Below, one piece after another: positions 12,375 through 26,267 of a DNA stretch of 64,000 nt (position 1 is its first letter; each line of letters begins with the position of its first letter). The notes beneath the pieces are model-generated. The model did not search any database, was not told the DNA's origin, and saw nothing but the letters and a program-made list of their open reading frames with translations. The position numbers and the translations under genes are program-made. This DNA comes from Amphibalanus amphitrite (lineage: Eukaryota > Arthropoda > Thecostraca > Balanomorpha > Balanidae). Location: positions 1,426,001 through 1,490,000 of the forward strand of contig NW_024881532.1 in NCBI RefSeq assembly GCF_019059575.1, in the 5' to 3' direction.

Positions 12375-13195
12375 TGGGCATTGCGCAACTATGTCCGCAA
12401 CTCCGCAACTTGCGGACTACCCTCTTGGTAGCGGAGTTACAGATCGGCTATCGAGCCCAAAAAAGTTGCGGAGTTGCGAGTTGCGGAAGCGAAAAATTCT
12501 AAAGCGCAACCGCTACCAGGACCACCACCGAGCTAACGATTGAAGCGAGATACAGGCTCCAGGTTGAGGTTATTGTGTTTATCTCGTCAAGACTTATCAA
12601 TTGATATGCAACATAACCTTTATGGACCAGGCCGTGACCTTGACCTCAGGTCAAATATTCAATTTGACCTTTCGAGATCATCTTTTATATTATTGATGAC
12701 CTCAAAAGGACGCGCCTTGATGAGAGAAATGCTATGGTGATAAAGTTATTGCCGAGTTATTATGTCAGAAGTTAGACCTGTGGCCGAAAAAAAACTAGTT
12801 TCGTAATTATTGGCTATTTTGGCAATTCTTGACCCTTGGATTGGAGGCCAAACCGTTGACCTGAGGTCAAATCTGACGTTGTACTCCAGACAGTGCTGTA
12901 AATGGGCAGTCGTTTATTTTTCCGTGCCGTTCTAGCTCTTCTGGTTCTCGCGTTATAGCGTCTGAAGCTGCAAAAATTGTCGAAATCCGGGAAAACCGAG
13001 ATTATTTTCACTTTGCTGACCTCTGTTGACCTTCAAAAGGTACTGCCTATCAGACATAGCACTGCTTTTCAGGATCAAAACTGATAAAACATGGGTACCT
13101 TATAGAGGTGGAGTTGCGGAGTTGCGATTGCGCTTTGGTACCTCAGGTTGCGGAAGGTAGCGGTAGCGGTTTCCAAATTCCGGTAGCGATGCCCA
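12375..13195. mobile_element. Candidate MITE built from GCGGAGTTGCG words
   Basis: The left end reads TGGGCATTGCGCAACT and the right end, reverse-complemented, starts TGGGCATCGCTACC, giving about ten matching terminal bases. Both ends are filled with repeated words: GTTGCGGAGTTGCG near 12464 and 13110, and GGTAGCGGTAGCGG near 13157. The middle (about 12560-13050) is unrelated sequence rich in TGACCT words. No target duplication is evident. The design parallels the other word-repeat MITEs in this window. Confidence 0.4.
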
Positions 13196-13320
13196 CCTCC
13201 GCTTTTTGGCATCTCTCCTAGCTCCCCTTTTCCTTCCTGGTTCTTCCTCTAGCTGTTAGATGAGATTTTAGAACCAATTTTGACTGTTTTGGTCTTTGAA
13301 TCTTGTATTTGTCCTCGATA

Positions 13321-13375
13321 TGGCCTAGTGGACAACGCGTCCTTCTCGTCACTCGGGAGCACTGAGTTCGTGACC
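13321..13375 (+). repeat. tRNA-like SINE head (A and B boxes)
   Basis: TGGCCTAGTGG at 13321-13331 matches a Pol III A box. GAGTTCGTGACC at 13364-13375 resembles a degenerate B box at normal tRNA spacing. Arms do not fold cleanly, so this is a tRNA-derived SINE head or a decayed tRNA rather than a working gene. Confidence 0.4.
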
Positions 13376-13534
13376 GGAGCAGCTAATAGAGTCAATAATG
13401 CTGATCAAATTGAGTTATTGATACAGGAATGGCAGCAGTAAGCAGTGCACAGAATTAGCTGCTAAGTCGAATGATATGCAACACAACCGTGGGCCAACTT
13501 ACTGATTTGAGCGGATTCAACCTGACCCTCAAGG

Positions 13535-13857
13535 CAGGGTTGTGCTCGACTAAAAAAAAATGTGCCGACTCGACTCATCATTCAACTTCAAAAAGCCCTG
13601 ACTCAACTCTGATTCAAACAAGGAACTGATTTTTTCCCTTGACTCGACTCATGACTCAAGCGGCTCGATGAAAATATGAGTCGACTCAAACTTGACTCAA
13701 ATTTTTTGTTGAGTCAAGTGAGTTGACTCAAAATTGACTCAAGTTGTTGAGCGGGGGGAGGTGAAAAAATCTGGCAGCAAAGCCAGGACTAAGAATATAT
13801 ATATAGTCAGAGTTGAGTCAAATTTCTGACTCGACTCATGAGTCAAGCACAACCCTG
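13535..13857. mobile_element. hAT-type MITE with GACTCAA words
   Basis: A 323-bp element is flanked by a perfect 8-bp target duplication, CCTCAAGG, at 13527-13534 and 13858-13865. The terminal inverted repeat is CAGGGTTGTGCTYGACT (16 of 17 match). The interior is made of GACTCGACTCATGACTCAA-like words in both orientations, so the whole element could fold on itself. CAGGG ends with an 8-bp duplication are characteristic of the hAT superfamily. There is no coding capacity. Confidence 0.8.
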
Positions 13858-14289
13858 CCTCAAGGTCAACTCTCAGGACGCTCTGTAGTCTGTGACGCTC
13901 TTTTTCGCCGATCTCCGGCTAAATATGAGAAACGGCGGGGACGAACCTGCTCATCCCCCTCCTCCCTGGGGTATTAGAAGACAGAATGTTTTTGTCAGGA
14001 ATGACTGTAATTATCCAAGCTATCAGAGAGCTCTGTTAGGCATCAATATCTGTGGTTTACATGTTTCCGGTGTATCTCCAAGCTTCCCCATCCTCGAAGG
14101 ACTTATCTGTAACATGCACCGGCCAGCCATCCTTCGCACCAGTCGTGCGTTATCTCGCTCTAAATAGGTACTTCACTTTGTACTGTGCTACCGGAGCGTG
14201 TCAGTGGCGGTGGGTATGATCGGCGGGTCTTGACGGACGGCTCGGCTCGGTTTCAGATTGCGACCACCCGCGGTCGGCCGTCTCGGCGC

Positions 14290-14307
14290 TGACTCATCGT
14301 GACGTCA
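14290..14307. promoter_or_regulatory. AP-1 and CRE sites in the BAX-like gene promoter
   Basis: TGACTCA (14290-14296, AP-1 consensus) is followed by the palindrome TGACGTCA (14300-14307, CRE). Their starts are 10 bp apart, about one helical turn, and roughly 300 bases before the start codon. Confidence 0.5.
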
Positions 14308-14367
14308 CCAGCGGATCGAGTGTCGCGCGCGCAGAGTGAGCCAGTCGGCACCTGGCGGTCGGAGGGT

Positions 14368-14394
14368 CGCCCGCCCCGCCCCGCCCCGCCCCGC
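14368..14394. promoter_or_regulatory. GC-box cluster (CCCCG repeats)
   Basis: Four to five tandem CCCCG units form overlapping Sp1/KLF-type GC boxes inside a CpG-rich stretch (about 14210-14610), consistent with a TATA-less promoter or 5'UTR of the BAX-like gene. Confidence 0.5.
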
Positions 14395-14609
14395 TGCAGG
14401 GAGTTTCCGCAGTCGTGTGGCGTGGCCGGCAGAACCGGCCAAGGCTGGTGTAGTGGAAGTGGAACACTGACGCTGCGCGATACCCATTGCACGTGCTGTG
14501 GTGTGCCGCGTGTGTCGAACTGTGCGCGGTCGTAGCGTTTGCTGGGCACCGCTGCCGGTGCGTCGGCGGAATCGTGTCTCGCCGGCCTTCCGAGCCTCCC
14601 CCGAGAGCC

Positions 14610-17600
14610 ATGCCGGAGACGGGGCGTAACGCCAAAGGGTTCCAGGACTCTGCGGTGCAGAGCTCGGCGATGTCCCACGCGGCCGCCGACAACGGCCAGG
14701 ACGGGGCGGCCGGCGACGGCGCCAAGGCGGACCCGCCGGCCGCCGAGACCGACGAGCCGGACCGCATGGCCATCGTGGAGCTGGAGACGAAGCTGGAGCT
14801 GATGATGCCGCCGGCGCCGCAGGAGAAGGCGGTCAGTCCGTACCCGGACTTTCCGGAGACGAACCCGTTCCGGCTATCGGCCTGCGAGGTTCCCGTGGTG
14901 GTCGAGGCCGACGACACGCCGTCCGTGAGGCCCCGGGAGCGCGGCGACGGCTGGCCGGTGGGCTCGCTGGCCCAGCGGCGCGGGTCGCCCTCCGACCTGA
15001 GGGTGTTCATCCCGGGCACCGGCGGCGCAGGGTGAGTACCGCAGCTACACGTCACCGGTCACGCTGACGTATCTCCCCAGGTATCCATCACCCATAATGG
15101 AATAGTGAGTGGGACACGTCTATGTGTTTACTGAAATGTAAGCAAGAAGACGCAGAAAAAAGCGTCATATCCGTCACATGCGGCTTTTTTTCATGTAGGT
15201 ATGAATGAATAGTGATGAGTTAACCGGTGATCAGTGCTGCTGTATCGATGCCAGATGAGCGTTTCTCAGATTAGCGTGCTTATTTATCAAACATTTTAAT
15301 TTTTAACAAAACATTAGGATATGGGAGCCTTAGCATAAACTAATTCGGTTGCCTTACAAATGGCAGTGGGTCATTTCAGCTGTTGCTATCTTCGTTTCGA
15401 ATGTTTTGGCACTTTCAGCTATTACGGTCTCTTTGTTCGTGTAGTTCAGCCTGCTTTGGGGCAGCGATAGCTAGTTCATCCAGTGATACCTTTGTGCGCC
15501 TATGAATCTCGAGTGCCCATCCGTTATAGGTTTAGAAGTGGACCCGACTTCCTTTGTGGGCTAGATATATGCTAAGCAATCCCTAATCGCGTTGCTTGCA
15601 TGGTAATCAATACCTCACGGGAGGTTTCGTACATGAGGCACAAGTGGCACATGCATTATTCGGGGTGGATGCAGCGAATGTTACCCTTCCTCCGCGCTAT
15701 GAGAATAAGCTCTAGCCGGTAGGGGTGCTGATCGCATTGACCGCGGCAGATTTCCGGGACAAGGCAGTTACTTCATGTTTTTCGTCATTGTCTTGTGGTC
15801 ATTAAGTTTTATAGCCTAAAGTTGTTCAGTTAGGTTAGGCTAGCTGATCTTTTGTGCAGAATAGGGCTCAGACCGATCGTTAATACCCACCCGCCGATCG
15901 TACATTATAGATGGGTGTGACTGATACTCAGCACTGATTGCGGACCGGGAGAGGTCCTGTTTTGTTGGAGCACTAACAGGATGTGGTGGGGCTTGCGTAG
16001 GCCGGTCTAGCTCTAGTTCCCAGGTGCGTTTATAACTGACTGAATGTTTTGGTTGCGTGAATGAAACGCATTAGTTTGATTGCAGATTACCATGCGTAGA
16101 TGAGTTTGGGGCGTAGTTTAGTACTGCTGGCGTCGACTGAGCTGGTACCTCAGTACGCATGCCTATTGTCTAGTCTAAGCCGTCCTTTTTATTAGGGTGT
16201 CGCCATTAAAGACACAACATAATTGTATAACCTCTTCCCTTCACGTATACCTGTGTAAGAACACATTAGTTCTAACTCTTATGAAGGCTATCGGATATGT
16301 TCCTTAATCCTTAGGAAAGTCGCTGGAACTCGTCGGGAAATTCTTCTTGCGACATTTTTTTTTTTTTTGCATGTCGCGGCGACGATGTAATGCATATGAT
16401 GGCCGCCTACCCAGTACCCACACCTCACTATCGCTGTCGACCCTGACGCTCAGCTGACCAGTCTCCTCCGCGCAGGGCCGGCTCCTCGCTGCTGGCTCAG
16501 CGGGCCGTGGGCGACTGTGAGCCGGAGCTGGCGGCGGCTGGCGGCGGCGGTGGCGCTCGGCGGGGTCCGATGGAGCGCCGGGACAGCATATGGGACCGGC
16601 TGCCGGCGCCCGACGAGCTGCAGCAGCAGCGCCGCCACTCGGACCAGGAGCCGACCAGCGGCGCCGGACGACTGCTCAGGTGGGTGACGGACCCGACCTG
16701 ACCTGACCTGACCTGACCTGAGCCTACCTGACCCAACCACCCAGACCCAGGAGCCGACCAGCGGCGCCGGACGACTGCTCAGGTGGGTGACGGTACCTGG
16801 CCTGTCCTGACCCTGCCTGACCCAACTTGACCCAACCACCCAGACCAGGAGCCGACCAGCGGCGCCGGACGACTGCTCAGGTGGGTGACGGACCCGACCT
16901 GGCCTGACCTGATCCTACCTGACCCAACCTCTCGGACCAGGAGCCGACCAGCGGCGCCGGTCGGCTGTTCAGGTCAGTGATGAACCCGATCCGACGGACC
17001 GGTGGCCTGACTTGACCTGACACTACCACCAGGTCACAGATCATTGGGGTCAGGACCATGACACTTACGGGCTATGATACTTATGTAAGATTGTTAGATT
17101 ATGGCCGTTGTAATCCGGAACAACAAAGCAGTTTTGATGAGTTGCTTCAAAGCTGTTGAGGCTGGTCAATGTGATCCTGAGCAAGTGCGAGGTTAGAAGA
17201 TCATAGCTAGTCTCCTAAACACGATAGGAATATCGCAAGCGCCGGTCCTGAACACCAGCCTGCCTCTGGCGCGGCGCGGCGGTGTGCCTGTATGTCGCCA
17301 CGTCCTGACGGTCCCGCCGTCTGCCAGGTCGCCGTTCCCGCTGGTACAGCCGACACCCACGCCGGACCAGACCAACGACGAGGGTCGCGAGCTCTTCCTC
17401 GAGTTCGTCCACGACCGCATCGTCGAGGAGGGCATCCCCGAGGCGGAGCTGGCGCTGGAAGCGCAGAACGATGATACGATCAACAGGTGTGGGATCGGCC
17501 GGGAACGCAGCACATAACTGTGCGAGGCGGAATTTTATGAATATGCTTATTTGTTTTTTCAGCTGAAATTAAAATGAGCTTGCCGTTTACCTATCAATGC

Positions 17601-18919
17601 TTACTGTTTCTGCTCTGAGTGCAGCTCGGGAGTGGACACGAACTTTTCTGGCCTGCCTCGTTAAATTCCGGTCGTATATCTCAACCATTCACTGATGTCA
17701 CGCTTGGCGCAAAATGATTTATACATACCCCGAACACATTCGTGTTGTATTGCAAGCCCTGGTGAAGCGCGTTTCTCCACCCCTAACATCCTCGCCCGGC
17801 CCTTTTTAGGATCATGTCGCTGCCGGGTCTGAGTAACCCGGTGTGGGCGCAGACGGGCACCGAGCTGCGCGCGCTGGCTGACGCGTTCGCCACCTCCCAC
17901 CAGCGTCGCGAGCTGCGCTGTAAGGCGCAGCAGACCGACCTGACGGCCATCTCGTGGGACCGCTTCCGACAGCTGCTCGAGGAGCTCTTCTCGGTACGGC
18001 GCGGCGAGTTCGGGCTGAGGGTGCTAAGCATGTGACTGGATGGGTTTATTGTAGATATTACATCTTTACGGGCTCGATTTTGTGATAACGTATAGCAACA
18101 AGAAGTGGTCATTTTCTTCGTATGTGATACCGTCACGGACACGGTATCACATACGAAAACGGCATCACCGTACGGGTTGGGGCCAGTGGGGCTAAAGACT
18201 GACGGATGTTAACACAACTAAGCACGACTTTTGGACTCCACCGCGAAGAATAGTACCGGGCAGTGCCTTTGTGTTTTCGCCGTTTTCGGTGTATCTGTGC
18301 TGCATATGCTGGACTGACAGTCCATCGACTTCAGCCCTGTCAGGCCTCGGTCCATTTCCGTCAGCTCATATTATCCCGTCTGTCCTTTCGGCAGGGAGAG
18401 GCTGGCGTCACCCAGGAGCGCATCCTGGTGTTGTTCTTCTTCCTCTCGGACTGTGTGGTGAGCACAATCCGCCGGCACGCCTGGGCCCACCTGCGCCGTC
18501 TGATCGAGTGGAGCCTGCGCTATATCGTGGAGCGTGTCTGCACACTGGTACAGGAGGCCGGCGGATGGGTGAGTGAAGACTGATTCGGGAGGGAGGGTGA
18601 GATAGTGAGTCATGGTGGCGTGAGCGCCTGACTGACTGGCCCTGGTGAGTGAACGTCGTTCAGCGATAGCAAGTGAGCTGCGCTGATCGGTCGTGTTTGT
18701 GGAGTGATGGGCTAATTGTGCTAACTCTTACTGTTCACCGATTACCGTCTTGCATCGGCCTCCACTGGACGTATACCTAGTCACCTGACCGATGTCTCTG
18801 TGTCCCATCCCCAGGGCGTCGTGCTGCGCCAGTCGGCCGAGTACCTGTACCTGGGACTCAAAATAGCCGCCGCCGGGCTGGTCTGCGTGGCCGCTATCGT
18901 CTACATTAGGAAGAATTAG
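14610..18919 (+). CDS. BAX/BAK-like Bcl-2 family apoptosis regulator (complete, 6 exons)
   Basis: Exons are 14610-15031, 16476-16679, 17328-17486, 17810-17993, 18395-18568 and 18815-18919. All phases agree and the product is 415 aa. Residues 1-209 are a Gly/Ala/Pro-rich, probably disordered extension. The Bcl-2 fold starts near 229 (RELFLEFVHDRIVEEG, helix 1). A BH3-like helix follows at 280-288 (ELRALADAF), then a BH1-equivalent helix (VTQERILVLFFFLSDCVV, about 328-345), the BH2 segment WSLRYIVERVCTLVQEAGGW (362-381) and a C-terminal membrane anchor (about 394-412, then RKN). BH2 and the tail resemble BAX. The family acts at the outer mitochondrial membrane, where BAX/BAK members form pores. 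In BH1 the usual NWGR is TQER. The extension doubles the usual length of about 200 aa. The start at 14610 has GAGCC before ATG; an in-frame ATG at 14487 is also possible. A pro-survival role cannot be excluded. Confidence 0.85.
16641..16980 (+). repeat. Four-copy tandem duplication of an exon end and its splice donor
   Basis: The end of BAX-like exon 2, GAGCCGACCAGCGGCGCCGG to CAG|GT, is repeated in the following intron. Donor GTs sit at 16680, 16783, 16881 and 16973, giving units of 103, 98 and 92 bases. Between copies are ACCTG-rich spacers. The first donor keeps the open frame. Reading beyond it meets TGA at 16699-16701. Confidence 0.85.
18117..18157. repeat. Perfect 17-bp inverted repeat (hairpin)
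   Basis: TTCGTATGTGATACCGT (18117-18133) is followed by a 7-base loop and its exact reverse complement (18141-18157). It lies in intron 4 of the BAX-like gene. Confidence 0.85.
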
Positions 18920-20222
18920 ACCGGTCTGCCGCGACACCGTGCCACGATGGGAGCCGAGGAGCGGCCTCTCACATCCCGCCGCGGTCGTAGATGAGTAGAT
19001 GATATGGCGCTAAGAATAATGACGTGTGAGTGGGTATTTATTGACGGGCATTGGGGCAGAGCCTTGCCGGTTTCCTCTGTAGTTGCAGAACGTTTGACAG
19101 ATAAGCGTTCACTTTTTTGTTTTTAGAATACTCATTTCCTGTCTATTTATGTAGCTGCTGTTAGTTGTGCTTGCTTGTTACGCGGTCAGATTTAAGGTCC
19201 TCTGAGGTTCACCGATTGCATTAGCAGGGCTACCTGTTTTTGACTGCCATCAGACTAGCCTTTGCCTTTACCTGGATTTGCCGCTTTAGGATACTTTCAC
19301 TCGATCTATTTTTTCCGAGTTAGGTGGGTTCTGGGAAGGTGTGTGTTGGCTATGCCGACAGCCGCAAGTTGTGATAAGGTTTAATTGGTTGAGATGGATG
19401 CAGTATGTTTCGTCACGACCTTGCCATGGGACACATGCCGAGTAGATAGTTGGTGGACCGCTCCGGAGCTCAGTCTTTCCTCTATAAACGCGACAATAGC
19501 TGTGTGGATACAGTACAAGCCACTCCAGTACAGATCTCTCCGTCTGGCCAGCCAACCCGACACCTCTGTTTTCGGAGGTCCCTCCCCGCCGTACCCGTCG
19601 GCGCCAGCTCAACGCCTACCTCCGCCCGTGGGGTGGCTCGTCTCAGTCCTCCATAACTCACACAGCTGATACCGTATCGGCGGGCTCCGACGGCAGGGTT
19701 CCACCCGTCCACGGCTTCCCAGGAGCCCGGGTGGCGGCACAGTCACAATACCAGCACAGTGTGTGCATCACAACGGGATCGTGTCTGTGTTTTGGTGAGA
19801 GTGTGGTCCTTGGATTGTGTGGACAGCCTCGGCGGCTCCAGTCGCGGGGAGAGAGCAAGGTCCCCGGCTTGTGTAGCCAGTCTGTGACTCGGCAAGGGAC
19901 AGTGATTCTAGCATGGTTCAGGCAGGTGATTCCCGTGTGGCTCGGGGCTGTGGCCGCTGGCGGCAGTGTGATGTCTCTCACAGTGGTGAGAGCGGTGAGT
20001 TTTGTGAGTGGTAGGTGACTCACGTGTGGTTTCGCTGTGAGCTGGCCAAAGAGCGATTGGTAGGTAAATGGACGACGGGCGCCGGCTGCCGGGACTCCAG
20101 GGTTGTGCCCTCAGTGTCCTTCGAGATGGACTTTGTTTCAATTTTGTTTTGAGACAGCGTATCTCGCGTCTAAGCGCAGACGTGATTATTCATCAGTGAA
20201 TGGAAAGTTGCTAGTCGTTTTC

Positions 20223-20228
20223 AATAAA
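20223..20228 (+). terminator. Poly(A) signal candidate for the BAX-like gene
   Basis: AATAAA about 1.3 kb after the stop. The stretch 18920-20222 has no convincing coding frame and is best read as 3'UTR plus spacer. Confidence 0.45.
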
Positions 20229-20582
20229 ATAACGGCTGTTTTACATCATGTTTGGTGCTGCTGCGTAGAACGATTTAGCGTGACATGAGTACTGTGTTTT
20301 TCGCATTTATGGAGGCCAACATTTGATCGTTAGCATGGTATTCTAGGCTATGAGGTCGGCGACTCGGCGGGTAAGCCTAAACACAGACATCTGTCCGGTA
20401 GGCGGTGATGTGACGTGCTTGAACGTTGAACGAACGATTTCACCAGCTTCTGACAACGGCAGGTGCCCTAAACTCCACGGCACGCTTCCTGCGTACGGCG
20501 ATCGATATTTTTGCTGTTGCGAGGGGTACAGTTTCGCCGCCGGCAGGTGGGGAAGCAACAGGTTGCCGGAGCGCCCCTTCTG

Positions 20583-20596
20583 GTTACCATGACAAC
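20583..20596. promoter_or_regulatory. RFX X-box-like motif upstream of DRC1
   Basis: GTTACCATGACAAC is an imperfect palindrome that fits the RFX X-box consensus (GTNRCC, short spacer, RGYAAC) at all but one position. It lies 550 bases before the DRC1 ATG and about 240 before the donor of its probable 5'UTR exon (GTGAGT at 20833). RFX factors control ciliary genes, which fits DRC1. Confidence 0.6.
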
Positions 20597-21132
20597 AGCT
20601 CGCCCGTGTTATCAATGCGAGCCTTTCTCTGTGCTTTGGTACGACTGAAACTGAAAGCGAATGTAACGTAAGAGACGACCTCAAATATGAGTTGAGTGAT
20701 CGAAATAGCGAGCGACTGTGAACTGTTATAAACGACCGACCTCGAAAATTATCGATTATCGACGAAACGATACCTGACGAGCAGTCTGCCTTCCGAACGG
20801 TCTGCTGCATCACAAATATCTTACGATCTTAGGTGAGTGTGAACTTTATCATGTGTTGTGCTACCTTGTTTTATTTCTGGAGCAATGTGCTTAGGTAACC
20901 TACTTGCCTCGCGTATTATAAACCTAATCAACGTATTGGAATAGCGCTTCGGAATGGCTCCCACAAAGGCATTTCGCTTGAAATACCGCTGGTAGCACGG
21001 CCCGGAGTCTTCCGCGGTCCTAGTGCGGGCTGTTTAGTGTTAGCGACTCTATTCCATGGTCTGTGCTTCAACACCGGTTAATGCCGTGATCCTCCCTCCC
21101 AATCACCCCTCCCAGTTCGTCACTGATCCCAT

Positions 21133-25747
<4,615 letters not shown>

Positions 25748-26261
25748 CGGCCGGTCTACTGACGGCCAGCTGCTGGAAACTGGTACGGACTGAGCTGGAT
25801 GTGCAACGCTGACGGTGGATGACCGAGTACTAATGATCAGGTGTGAAATGTGGATCATTGGCATCGATATTGATCTTTATTTATTTCATAAACTCTTCAT
25901 TTTAAGAGTCGTATTTATTTACACGCGCCTCTAGTTGAGTGAAATCTAGTGATATTAGCGACGAATTGGGAACAACGTTAGTTGCTAACGGTAACTCATC
26001 ATTCACATTGGCTAATATCAAGAGGCAATTTTTACGAATTATTTTTAGGATATTTAAATATAGGTAATAGTTCATAGTTTTATATTGGTGCAATTATAAA
26101 TCCTTACGAAGGGGTCTGCGCGATCAGCACAGCTACGGTTTAATTACTTTTCGATAAATACGTTGATTTGTGATGAGTGATGACTGATGCTTGCAAAAAT
26201 TATAATTCTCAAGCCATGCTGATTAGGTGCCCCAATGTTGAGCTCAGCACGCCATTTGACG

Positions 26262-26267
26262 AATAAA
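26262..26267 (+). terminator. Poly(A) signal candidate for DRC1
   Basis: AATAAA about 515 bases after the DRC1 stop. The interval 25748-26261 is AT-rich 3'UTR with no gene. Confidence 0.5.

Noticed and set aside
14487..14609. Upstream in-frame ATG for the BAX-like protein
   Set aside because: It would add 41 residues, Cys-rich in its first half; the ATG at 14610 has a better context. It is not fully excluded.
14294..15055. 253-codon open frame on the minus strand opposite BAX-like exon 1
   Set aside because: It is a shadow of the GC-rich plus-strand exon. The plus frame joins in phase to five further exons with Bcl-2 homology.
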